This document shows positions 1-12,100 of a stretch of DNA of 64,000 nt, one piece after another (positions within the stretch are counted from its first letter, which is position 1; each line of letters starts with the position of its first letter). Source of the stretch: Siphonodentalium dalli. Lineage: Eukaryota; Mollusca; Scaphopoda; Gadilida; Siphonodentaliidae. The DNA lies in the NCBI GenBank assembly GCA_032622095.1, contig CP136061.1, forward strand, positions 250,493,582 to 250,557,581, given 5' to 3'. Under the pieces are notes generated by a model. The model saw only the letters and a list, made by a program, of their open reading frames with translations, had not been told where the DNA came from and made no database searches. The position numbers were made by a program, and so were the translations under genes.

Positions 1-3000
1 TAATTTACGCCGTGACGTAACCATACTCATAACTCATGATGTTTAATTTACGCCGTGACGTAACCATACTCATAACTCATGATGTTTAATTTACGCCGTG
101 ACGTAACCATACTCATAACTCATGATGTTTACGCTGTGACGTAACCATACTCATAACTCATGATGTTTACACTGTGACGTAACCATACTCATAACTCATG
201 ATGTTTACGCTGTGACGTAACCATACTCATAACTCATGATGTTTACGCTGTGATGTCACCGTACTCATAACTCATGATGTTTAATTTACGCTGTGACGTA
301 ACCATACTCATAACTCATGATGTTTACGCTGTGACGTAACCATACTCGTAACTCATGATGTTTACGCTGTGACGTAACCATACTCATAACTCATGATGTT
401 TAATTTACGCCGTGACGTAACCATACTCATAACTCATGATGTTTAATTTACGCCGTGACGTAACCATACTCATAACTCATGATGTTTAATTTACGCTGTG
501 ACGTAACCATACTCATAACTCATGATGTTTACGCTGTGACGTAACCATACTCATAACTCATGATGTTTACGCTGTGACGTAACCATACTCATAACTCATG
601 ATGTTTACGCTGTGACGTAACCATACTCATAACTCATGATGTTTACGCTGTGATGTCACCGTACTCATAACTCATGATGTTTAATTTACACTGTGACGTA
701 ACCATACTCATAACTCATGATGTTTACGCTGTGACGTAACCATACTCATAACTCATGATGTTTACGCTGTGACGTAACCATACTCATAACTCATGATGTT
801 TAATTTACGCCGTGACGTAACCATACTCATAACTCATGATGTTTAATTTACGCCGTGACGTAACCATACTCATAACTCATGATGTTTAATTTACGCCGTG
901 ACGTAACCATACTCATAACTCATGATGTTTAATTTACGCTGTGACGTAACCATACTCATAACTCATGATGTTTAATTTACGCTGTGACGTAACCATACTC
1001 ATAACTCATGATGTTTAATTTACGCTGTGACGTAACCATACTCATAACTCATGATGTTTAATTTACGCTGTGACGTAACCATACTCATAACTCATGATGT
1101 TTAATTTACGCTGTGACGTAACCATACTCATAACTCATGATGTTTAATTTACGCTGTGACGTAACCATACTCATAACTCATGATGTTTAATTTACGCTGT
1201 GACGTAACCATACTCATAACTCACGATGTTTAATTTACGCTGTGACGTAACCATACTCATAACTCATGATGTTTAATTTACGCTGTGACGTAACCATACT
1301 CATAACTCATGATGTTTAATTTACGCTGTGACGTAACCATACTCATAACTCACGATGTTTAATTTACGCTGTGACGTAACCATACTCATAACTCACGATG
1401 TTTAATTTACGCTGTGACGTAACCATACTCATAACTCATGATGTTTAATTTACGCCGTGATGTAACCATACTCATAACTCATGATGTTTAATTTACGCCG
1501 TGATGTAACCATACTCATAACTCATGATGTTTAATTTACGCCGTGACGTAACCATACTCATAACTCATGATGTTTAATTTACGCTGTGACGTAACCATAC
1601 TCATAACTCATGATGTTTACGCTGTGACGTAACCATACTCATAACTCATGATGTTTAATTTACGCCGTGACGTAACCATACTCATAACTCATGATGTTTA
1701 ATTTACGCCGTGACGTAACCATACTCATAACTCATGATGTTTAATTTACGCTGTGACGTAACCATACTCATAACTCATGATGTTTAATTTACGCTGTGAC
1801 GTAACCATACTCATAACTCATGATGTTTAATTTACGCTGTGACGTAACCATACTCATAACTCATGATGTTTAATTTACGCTGTGACGTAACCATACTCAT
1901 AACTCATGATGTTTAATTTACGCTGTGACGTAACCATACTCATAACTCACGATGTTTAATTTACGCTGTGACGTAACCATACTCATAACTCATGATGTTT
2001 AATTTACGCTGTGACGTAACCATACTCATAACTCATGATGTTTAATTTACGCTGTGACGTAACCATACTCATAACTCACGATGTTTAATTTACGCTGTGA
2101 CGTAACCATACTCATAACTCACGATGTTTAATTTACGCTGTGACGTAACCATACTCATAACTCATGATGTTTAATTTACGCCGTGATGTAACCATACTCA
2201 TAACTCATGATGTTTAATTTACGCCGTGATGTAACCATACTCATAACTCATGATGTTTAATTTACGCCGTGACGTAACCATACTCATAACTCATGATGTT
2301 TAATTTACGCTGTGACGTAACCATACTCATAACTCATGATGTTTACGCTGTGACGTAACCATACTCATAACTCATGATGTTTAATTTACGCCGTGACGTA
2401 ACCATACTCATAACTCATGATGTTTAATTTACGCCGTGACGTAACCATACTCATAACTCATGATGTTTAATTTACGCCGTGACGTAACCATACTCATAAC
2501 TCATGATGTTTAATTTACGCTGTGACGTAACCATACTCATAACTCATGATGTTTAATTTACGCTGTGACGTAACCATACTCATAACTCATGATGTTTAAT
2601 TTACGCTGTGACGTAACCATACTCATAACTCATGATGTTTAATTTACGCTGTGACGTAACCATACTCATAACTCATGATGTTTAATTTACGCTGTGACGT
2701 AACCATACTCATAACTCATGATGTTTAATTTATGCTGTGACGTAACCATACTCATAACTCATGATGTTTAATTTACGCTGTGACGTAACCATACTCATAA
2801 CTCACGATGTTTAATTTACGCTGTGACGTAACCATACTCATAACTCATGATGTTTAATTTACGCTGTGACGTAACCATACTCATAACTCATGATGTTTAA
2901 TTTACGCTGTGACGTAACCATACTCATAACTCACGATGTTTAATTTACGCTGTGACGTAACCATACTCATACCTCACGATGATTAATTTACGCTGTGACG

Positions 3001-5036
3001 TAACCATACTCATAACTCACGATGTTTAATTTACGCTGTGACGTAACCATACTCATAACTCATGTTTAATTTATGCCGTGACGTAACCATACTCATAACT
3101 CATGATGTTTAATTTACGCCGTGACGTAACCATACTCATAACTCATGATGTTTAATTTACGCTGTTACGTAACCATACTCATAACTCACGATGTTTAATT
3201 TACGCTGTGACGTAACCATACTCATAACTCACGATGTTTAATTTACGCTGTGACGTAACCATACTCATAACTCATGATGTTTAATTTACGCTGTGACGTA
3301 ACCATACTCATAACTCATGATGTTTAATTTACGCTGTGACGTAACCATACTCATAACTCATGATGTTTAATTTACGCTGTGACGTAACCATACTCATAAC
3401 TCATGATGTTTAATTTACGCTGTGACGTAACCATACTCATAACTCATGATGTTTAATTTACGCTGTGACGTAACCATACTCATAACTCATGATGTTTAAT
3501 TTACGCTGTGACGTAACCATACTCATAACTCATGATGTTTAATTTACGCTGTGACGTAACCATACTCATAACTCATGATGTTTAATTTACGCTGTGACGT
3601 AACCATACTCATAACTCATGATGTTTAATTTACGCTGTGACGTAACCATACTCATAACTCATGATGTTTAATTTACGCTGTGACGTAACCATACTCATAA
3701 CTCATGATGTTTAATTTACGCTGTGATGTCACCATACTCATAACTCATGACGTTTACGCCGTGACATCACCATACTCATAACTCATGACGTTTACGCCGT
3801 GACATCACCATACTCATAACTCATGACGTTTACACCGTGACATCACCATACTCATAACTCATGATGATTAATTTACGCCGTGACGTAACCATACTCATAA
3901 CTCATGATGTTTAATTTACGCTGTGACGTAACCATACTCATAACTCACGATGTTTAATTTACGCTGTGACGTAACCATACTCATAACTCATGATGTTTAC
4001 GCTGTGACGTCACCATACTCATAACTCATGATGTTTAATTTACGCTGTGACGTAACCATACTCATAACTCACGATGTTTAATTTACGCTGTGACGTAACC
4101 ATACTCATAACTCACGATGTTTAATTTACGCTGTGACGTAACCATACTCATAACTCATGATGTTTACGCTGTGACGTCACCATACTCATAACTCATGATG
4201 TTTACGCTGTGACGTCACCATACTCATAACTCATGATGTTTAATTTACGCTGTGACGTAACCATACTCATAACTCACGATGTTTAATTTACGCTGTGACG
4301 TAACCATACTCATAACTCATGATGTTTACGCTGTGACGTCACCATACTCATAACTCATGATGTTTAATTTACGCTGTGACGTAACCATACTCATAACTCA
4401 TGATGTTTACGCTGTGACGTAACCATACTCATAACTCACGATGTTTAATTTACGCTGTGACGTAACCATACTCATAACTCATGATGTTTACGCTGTGACG
4501 TAACCATACTCATAACTCACGATGTTTAATTTACGCTGTGACGTAACCATACTCATAACTCATGATGTTTACGCTGTGACGTCACCATACTCATAACTCA
4601 TGATGTTTACGCTGTGACGTCACCATACTCATAACTCATGATGTTTAATTTACGCTGTGACATAACCATACTCATAACTCACGATGTTTAATTTACGCTG
4701 TGACGTAACCATTCTCATAACTCATGATGTTTACGCTGTGACGTAACCATACTCATAACTCATGATGTTTACGCTGTGACGTCACCATACTCATAACTCA
4801 TGATGTTTACGCTGTGACATCACCATACTCATAACTCATGATGTTTACGCTGTGACATCACCATACTCATAACTCATGATGTTTACGCTGTGACGTCACC
4901 ATACTCATAACTCATGATGTTTACGCTGTGACATCACCATACTCATAACTCATGATGTTTACGCTGTGACGTCACCATACTCATAACTCATGATGTTTAC
5001 GCTGTGACGTCACCATACTCATAACTCATGATGTTT
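1..5036. repeat. Satellite A: 43/38-bp tandem array
   Basis: About 120 head-to-tail units. The long unit is 43 bp and the short one lacks TAATT (38 bp). Each unit carries GTGACGTAACC or GTGACGTCACC followed by ATACTCATAACTCATGATG. The array starts before base 1 and ends at GATGTTTTGATTC near 5036. Longer periods are visible. CACGATG variants at 1222/1351/1394 recur with the same spacing at 1948/2077/2120 (shift 726) and again at 2803/2932/2975 (shift 855). GATGTCACCGTACTC variants at about 251 and 651 are 400 bp apart. The distal part (about 3720-5036) is enriched in short units with GACGTCACC or GACATCACC. No coding capacity is evident. Confidence 0.97.
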
Positions 5037-5539
5037 TGATTCTTCCACAATGGCGACAGTGCTCAGATTTGATGACAGGGTCTTCCTATTGCCTATAAAC
5101 GAATACTCTACAAGTGTGGGGTACATATCCATGGGTTTATAATTCATGTTTCCCCACATATTATAAATAGACTAAACAGCCAAGAATATCAAATTTAGTT
5201 CAGCTGAAATTCAGAAAATAGCATGAACATCGTCCGGGGGAGCATCTCACTTTGCCGACGGCTATTGTTTCCGGGGGTACCTGCACGAGGTGTCAATAAT
5301 CCCTTACTTCAATCATTTGCCGCTTATAGTCTATTCCTCTTTTCTTTTGGTGTTTTAATGGTTTGTCCTCTCTTTTTGTACGTTTTTAATGATTTGTCAA
5401 TTTGGGAACGAGGGTTTTGGAACCTTTGGTCCTGATTCAATGTTGATGTGAGGAACTAATCTGTCATGTTTTATTTATTTATTGATGCAAGGAGATAACA
5501 AACAAATAACAAAAACACGACAATACTTTAACAAAAAAC
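5037..5539. other. Unique sequence between satellite and MULE remnant
   Basis: I see no supported gene. An ATG in a fair context at 5050 (ACAATGGCG) opens a frame of about 30 codons with no recognisable domain and no good donor. It is a weak candidate for a 5' exon of PTPDC1, nothing more. Confidence 0.4.
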
Positions 5540-6441
5540 TCAATGGCGAACTAATTTAGCGATTGAATCTAAGTATTCTACGTTTTCCCTTAATATTCTC
5601 TTGAAATGTCTAAGAGACGCGTTGACCGCCCGATAAAGTATAGTCGATTCTGTATAGGCTATATAACCTTGAAGTTTTCTGTGCCACCATTCGACGTGGT
5701 TTGTGGTCCGGGGCCGGTTGTATTATAGTGATTCCACATGGTACGGCCTTCGTCAACTTCAATCCACTGCATAGTCACATAATCGGAAAACTTTGTCTCG
5801 CGGTCGTCGGTTTCCATATATTCTTCCCATTCTTCTAGTACATTGAGCCAATCATCGCTCAACTGGTCGACGGGGACGAATAGTAAGGCGATGGCACGTC
5901 GAATTAAGCTGGATGTTGAAATAGTTGGCCTTTTGTTTTAGTGTCTGGAAGAATCTGGTGTATGTCGCCTGATTCTTGTTCGACAGGAATCCATACACAA
6001 GTGGCAACATATTGTTGTCGACGAACGCATGTATCGTGTACATCTGATGGTAGAGCCATAACCTGTTAAAAAGAAATAAGATTAGATTTGATGTCTATTT
6101 TTTGTATATAGATATATCAGTTAAATATTATTATAAATTAGAACGCTCTTTATTGTCTGGCGTTTTGTTTAGAGAAGAATGGATGCTCTTTATAAGAATT
6201 TGAAGGAACAAAAAGGCATGTGTCGTACCTGGTCAGAATCGGCTAGATGGTTGTGTTGACTCATTGAAGAACTAAATATCTCGTTCTTTGTGTTGATGGT
6301 GGCACCACAGCCATTCTTACAACACACCCAGTGGACATTCTCGGATCGACGTGATTTGATGCGGAATTTGAAGTAGTTGAAGACCAGGTGTTTGCCTCGA
6401 TCGTTGGTGATGAAGAATACATTTACTTGAGAACTTGCCAT
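5540..6441 (-). pseudogene. Decayed FLYWCH/MULE-type transposase remnant
   Basis: Read on the minus strand, 6441-6229 encodes a FLYWCH-type zinc finger: a conserved F-N-Y-F-K-F segment, W-V-C-C-x4-C, and a closing H-N-H-L. It ends at a possible donor CAG|GTACGA. An acceptor-like TTTTTAACAG lies just before 6060. After it comes MYTIHAFVDNNMLPLVYGFL (6043-5984), typical of the MULE transposase core. The frame then shifts to FVPVDQLSDDWLNVLEEW (around 5890-5835) and shifts again to TTNHVEWWHRKLQ (around 5700-5660), the C-terminal N-x-x-E-x-W-H signature. A stop follows at 5542-5540. The central catalytic stretch between the finger and the YTIHA motif, and the segment after the QATYTRFF motif, are missing. 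At least two frame changes show it is broken. Family membership rests on motif recognition; the exact boundaries and the intron are inferred. Confidence 0.75.
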
Positions 6442-7222
6442 GATGAAGATAGAACATTGAATATGATCAACTTTGGAGAGACATGGGGTTTTTATAGCTC
6501 AATACGATCGCTCAATACGAATAACAGTTTACTACTATTTCACTGAGTGAACATGAAAATCGCTCATCTGATGACGACTCGTGTGAAACTCGTTTAGCGG
6601 CTTGCCAATAACAACATTGCAAACGCGAGCCGGGAAAACTGTCATTTAATTAATACAGACTATAGGCGCGACGATCACACCTTGTCGGCGATATTTTTGC
6701 AGGCTCGTCGGCAAAGTGAGAATAAGCCATCGTCCGGTATGCATATATACACACATAGAGGCTGTGAACAAGTTTATAATCTGTTTTTGTGATGCTTATC
6801 TTATGTAGGCTACCATATGCATACACTTTGTGTTTCAAATCCTAATTATATAGACACACAGAATACTGCTACAGGTATATGACTTCAAGGTTGTGTGTAG
6901 TGTCCTCAAATAACTTTGAAATAACCTGAATGACGTTACAGCATAAATTTAAGATCTACGGCTATAATTACGGCGCCGTTAAAGGAGCCACGCCCTTTTT
7001 AAATGCCTCGATCTTGACAGAGAGTATAGGGACGGGCATAACGAAAAGGCTGAACAAACAAAATGTAAGGCTCCAACCAGGCAGCGAAAACATTTATTGT
7101 CAATCCATTTAGTATAAAAAGGGTTAATAATTTAGAAGTGTCATGAAGTGCCTTGAAAAAAAGTTTCAGAAAATGTTTGTTGTCATTAGTGACTGGTATT
7201 ACCTGAAAGAGATAGGACATAT
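6442..7222. other. No gene seen
   Basis: AT-rich, apparently unique sequence upstream of the MULE remnant. Short open frames here show no family features. Confidence 0.5.
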
Positions 7223-7520
7223 TTAAAGATGGTCTATCTCTTCATGTAGCAAGTTATATAGTTTTATGGGTATAAAATAATGAATATCAATCGAAGACAA
7301 ATGCTTCTGTAAATTAATATTGATTTTATTTTGAATTTTCTGGTATAATACATAAAATTAATTTGGGACATTTTACGGCTTGCGGGAATATTTGGAGCAT
7401 AGCAAGCAGGAGTACTCTCTATATGAGATGACCTAAATGTTTCATGACAGTGTTCTAGAAATAGTAACGAAAAAATGTTCCAATTGATCGCATTATATAA
7501 GAAAATATCAATATAAAATC
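7223..7520. mobile_element. Partial copy of TTAA foldback element (family FB)
   Basis: TTAA at 7223-7226 is followed by AGATGGTCTATCTCTTCATG and the GTATAAAATAATGAATAT...GAAGAC terminal region shared with copies at 22853, 31045, 43953, 53257 and 56846. The far terminal repeat is lost. Confidence 0.7.
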
Positions 7521-7560
7521 TGGACGTAAACATGGGAGGATATGTTGCGTGGCTCTCTGA

Positions 7561-7640
7561 CCTATCAAAGATGTTGTTTCTTACTGGAGGCGGAACATGG
7601 ACCAATCAGAGACGTTGTTTCTTACTGGAGGCGGAACATA
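7561..7640. repeat. Two-copy direct repeat, about 40 bp
   Basis: GTTGTTTCTTACTGGAGGCG followed by GAACAT occurs twice in tandem with small differences before it (CCTATCAAAGAT versus ACCAATCAGAGAC). Confidence 0.85.
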
Positions 7641-7744
7641 CCGGTAACATTTTTCTTTTGTACATGTGATTTTGTAGTTTAATATGTCATATGATATTGC
7701 TTTGATCCAGCCTTATTTTATAATGTGTGTCTTAAAGACATATT

Positions 7745-7979
7745 ATGTACTTGTTCAGGTGTGTGTAACTGATCAGTTAGAATCCAGGCGCTATGCCAAC
7801 TGGAGGAATGTACCATTCTATTAATATCGCCGAAAATCTGAAGCAAATCGACCGTACCACTCCATAGAAATCATCGTCTGAACTACGCTCAAATGTAAAT
7901 ATTTACTACTCGATTCTGCTCGATTCGGGGCGCATCTATCGGCGATAAACTAACGAACACGATTTCGCCATCGGGAGTG
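7745..7979 (-). mobile_element. Dispersed element D, copy 1 (inverted)
   Basis: Contains CCAGGCGCTATGCC, a GGTCGATTTG-like segment and TATCGGCGATAAAC on the minus orientation. It matches the segments at 27433-27710 and 52310-52620, so it is a dispersed repeat. No termini or coding region were recognised. Confidence 0.7.
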
Positions 7980-8265
7980 ACTGATTTAATTAATAAAAAG
8001 AATGACGGTGTGTGTTTTCAATTTGGATATAATATTTGTAAAAATTACTACTTTGAACTAGATTATTCTCCATTTATATTTGATCACCCTAACGGAGTGT
8101 TTCACATCACTTTAATATTACAGGGGAAGTATACCGGTAGTATGTTTCAGGTGGCACTTCTCCTCCTAAATATTTTATTTTATACTATTATTATTCTAGA
8201 ATCTAACTAAAAATAAAAGTTGGCCTGGAATCCTGCATATGTCTTTAACAAGCTACTAGTACTGT

Positions 8266-8513
8266 CAGGCCTGCAATATGGTGCTGGACATTTGCAGAAT
8301 GAGGTCTGTTGGCGATATAGAGAAACAAAACTAAAAAAATAAAAATAAAACCCTGTTAAGTTGATAATAAAGATACTTCCCGAGAAGATGAGGCCTGAGC
8401 AGAATGAGGTCCCCCAGAAGGTGAATTTAGTGATACTAACCCGCTGTGCGGAGTAGCACCACTAAATTCACCCTCTGTGGACCTTATTCTGCAAATGTCC
8501 AGTATAGGCCTGA
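8266..8513. mobile_element. Decayed hAT-like MITE of the GAGGTCCCC hairpin family
   Basis: Has the family hairpin AGAATGAGGTC...GTGAATTTAGTGATACTA...TAGCACCACTAAATTCACC...GACCTTATTCT and variant ends (GGCCTGCAAT...GGACATTTGCAG against CTGCAAATGTCC...ATAGGCCT). It is interrupted and diverged. Confidence 0.7.
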
Positions 8514-8525
8514 GGACTGTAGAAA

Positions 8526-8889
8526 CAAGTCAACAAATAGTGTCTGTCATTTTGTGAATTTTGTGACACTACCCGAGCTAGCATTACCAAATTTACCCTC
8601 TGGGAACCTCATTCTGCTTAGGCCTCATCTCCAGGGAAGTATCTATAGTCTCAAATTAACATTGTTTTTAGTTACCATTTCCCTGGGCTTCTGGGATGTT
8701 TCTATATCTACTAATTTGCAGAAGATGAAATGCATGACTAATCACCAACTTCAACTGGGGAACTTCCATCTGATCCTAGGTATTCCATAGCAGTTGAAGC
8801 CTAAGCAGAATGAGGTTCCCAGAGGGTGAATTTGGTGCACCTCTGGGGGCCTCATTCTGCAAGTGACAGACACACTATTTGCAGGCTTG
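8526..8889. mobile_element. hAT-like MITE (family H) with perfect 8-bp TSD
   Basis: The element begins CAAGTC and ends GGCTTG. It is flanked by the identical octamer TGTAGAAA at 8518-8525 and 8890-8897. It carries two inner hairpins whose arms read AGAATGAGGTTCCCAGAGGG and GTGAATTTGGTG. Its right end abuts the PTPDC1 exon at 8949 by about 60 bp. Confidence 0.9.
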
Positions 8890-8948
8890 TGTAGAAAGAG
8901 TGTAGAAAGAGTGTGAGCTCTTATAAGAAAGTAATGTTTATATTACAG

Positions 8949-9114
8949 ATCTGAAACCATCGGCCAGTTACAATAAGTTGTCAGATGCAGCTCGAGGAAT
9001 CATACCTGGAGAAACTCAGTGCGGCTTGTTCTGTGGCGGCAAAAAGTGTAAATACTGTACAGCTTGGAAATGGAAAAAAGATGAACAAGCGATTACTGGT
9101 CTTTTTTCACACTG
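8949..9114 (+). CDS. PTPDC1: PTPDC1 exon a (first visible)
   Basis: Acceptor TATTACAG|AT and donor CTG|GTGAGT. Starts with 2 nt of a split codon and then encodes 54 full codons from L-K-P-S-A-S-Y-N-K. Includes GIIPGETQCGLFCGG and C-K-Y-C, which match the conserved Cys-containing N-terminal region of PTPDC1. Ends with TG, the first two bases of Trp55. The coding sequence must continue upstream. Confidence 0.92.
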
Positions 9115-12100
9115 GTGAGTTAAGATTATATTTACTTTAACCCTTCCATGACTGGAGCTTCCTGAAATTTTGCGAATCCCTGTGCCATTGCCAATGCCTT
9201 CTCTTATACATGCGAGTCTACCATAGGGAGTCTCGCATATATAAGAGAATGCATTGGCCTAACAATATTTTCCTTGAAAGCCAGTGAATTCCCTTATATA
9301 TGCGAGGCTCCCTATGGGAGACTCGCATAAACAAGAGAATGCACTGGCACAGGATCTTTAATGCTGCACCAGCGCAGCTCCCATCATGAACCTCATGAAA
9401 AGGTTAAAAGATTCCCATTCTGTCGACTACTACAATGTAGCTTTACTAATAATTGTTTGATTGACAGCTATGAAAAGCTCCATTATGAACTGTTTGATAA
9501 CTGGATACTCTCTAATGGCTAGTTACTTTATTCCCATTCATTCATTTCTGGGGGATACTGAGCTAAAATATTCAACAAATAGTTTTAAGCTATCAGTTAA
9601 ACTTATTATCCGAACACATTAGGGAGAAGTGGACTGTTATCAGGGAGAAGTAACAATGGCTGAAGTTCAATTTACACCAAAAATACTATGTTTCAATAAA
9701 TATTATGCAAGCAAGAGCTTGTATACCTTCATTTTTCAGTCAATATTTATTAGTACCAAGGGAACTTGTGCACAATGTGATAATGAGATCTGTCCGACCT
9801 TTTTTTAGTGGAGTTATTCCCCTTTTTCAAATTTTGTCTGAGCTTGTATTATGTCATTTAAGGGTCAATGTTTTTGAAACTCGGCACAATTGTTTACCAT
9901 CATCAGAACCTATGTACCTGCAATTATGAGATCTATCCGAGCTGTTCTACTACAGTTATCCCCCCTTTTTTACTTAGATGTTTAGCAACGTATGTTATTT
10001 TGTCATTTTGTCCATGGCATAACTTTGACCGAGCTTGTACTCCTTCATTTCCTGGTTAATTTCTATGAAACTCTGTACAAATATTTATCACCATGGCAAT
10101 CTGTGCATCTACGATCATGAGATTGGATGTATTTTAGTTGAGATTGTAATATGGCTAACTTTTTTTTGGTAGTCCATGTGCACTGTGGGGGGCATTAGTC
10201 CCATTGGGACAGTCACGCATATACTTTATTTATTTTTAATCGCCCATTTTTGAAAAGCGGGACATACTATCTTATTGGTCTGTGTTGACATCCATCTGTC
10301 TGTCTGTCCATTCACTTTTTCGTTTCCGGATGATAACTTTAGTAAGTCTGAACTGAATGGAATGAAATTTAGTGTGTGAATTTACTAGCCCAAAATACAG
10401 GTTAAGTTTAAATTTGGGTTCCACCCACCAATTTTCACCAGAGTTATGGCCCTTTGTTACCACAGATGTATTTTGTCATGCCCTAGCGATGCTCTTGTTG
10501 TCAATGGAGTAAAACAAGTATGCTAGTAAATTTCTCTTAACTTTATTTTAGGGTGACAGACAAGATTCTTGCCATGGCACGGCCATCCACTGCGGCTATC
10601 AAGAAGTACAACATCTTAGAGCAGTTCAAGAGGTACAGATCTTACATTCAATTTACACTCAAATCGTATTACAAGAGGTACAGATCTTACAGTCAATTTA
10701 CACTCAAATAGTATTACATTGTAACAGTATGTTTTGCCACCTTGTGTGATTTACCTTGATTTCTCGAGTGATTATAAATGATAATTACACCAGTGAATTA
10801 TGTCACTTTAAATAGCACTTTTTGTATTTATATGCACTATAAAAATGTATGCATCATGGGTATAATGGCTGTGTTATTCAGATTTCTGGTAAATCAGATG
10901 TTTATAGTTGAATATAATAAACAGAATAATCACTTTGTTGAACTGGTGATGTGAAATAATTCATTCGAGGCAGGGAATATTTTGTAAAACAGTCGCGCAC
11001 AATGTGCTAGATCTCGTTTTTGTACAACTTCCCTGCCTTTCATGAATTATTTCACATCACCAGTTCAACAAAAATCAATTGATTACTCTCTATATATATT
11101 GCAATGGTCTATTATTTATCTGAATGGATGTTCAGGAATATAAATGATCAAGCTTTGAAATAGGGTGTCTGTCATTTGCAGAATGAGGTCCCCAGAGGGT
11201 GAATTTAGTGATGCTACCCCGCATAGCGGGCTATCATCAACAAATTCACCCTCTGGGGACCTCATTCTGCTTACAACTCAGCAGAATGAGGTTCCCAGAG
11301 GGTTAATTTGGTGATGCTAGCCCGCTATGCGGCGTAGCATCACTAAATTCACCCTCTGGGGACCTCATTCTGCAAATGACAGGAACACTATTTCAAGGCT
11401 TGTAAATGATGACAGTCAGACGAATAGCTAATACAAGGATTTCTCTTCATTAACCCTTCCATGACTGGAGTTACCTCCCTTATTAACCCTTCCAAGACTG
11501 GAGCTTCCTGAAATTTTGCGAAAACCCTGTGCCAATGCATTCTCTTATATATGCGAGTCTCCCGTAGGGAGCCTCGCATATATAAGAGAATACATTGGCC
11601 TAAGAATATTTACCTTCACCTTGTAAGCTAGTGCATTCTCTTATATATGAGAGACTCCCTAAGGGAGACTCGCATATGTAAGAGAATGCACTGGCACAGG
11701 ATTTTTAGTGCTGCAGCAGTGCAGCTCCCATCATGAAAGGGTTAACAGTATGTTTTGCCACCTTGTACATCTGGTTAAAAAATATGATTGTGTTAAAAAT
11801 ATTATTGAACCTTTTCTTTCCTGAGCACTCATTTCCTGAGCACTCCTACGTTAGTGGAACTTATTTATCTGAACATTTCCCACCAATTCATAGCCATCCT
11901 TTTGCACTTACATCTTTTCGTCTGTCTGTCATCTGCTTTTATTACCTGAACATCCCTCCAAATGTCCAAATGAATAATGGACCATTCCAATGTATACTAT
12001 TATAACTAAGTGGTGAATCCATATAGTATAGAAATCTGTATATTCGGTTGTTGAACTTATTTTCTGAACATTTCCTAAGGGAACTACTCATCAATGAGTA

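Noticed and set aside
1-5036. CRISPR-like array
   Set aside because: Units are contiguous with no unique spacers, and the context is eukaryotic.
5050-5140. First coding exon of PTPDC1 starting at ATGGCGACAG
   Set aside because: The frame is short and has no donor in the phase required by exon a, so I left the 5' end unresolved.
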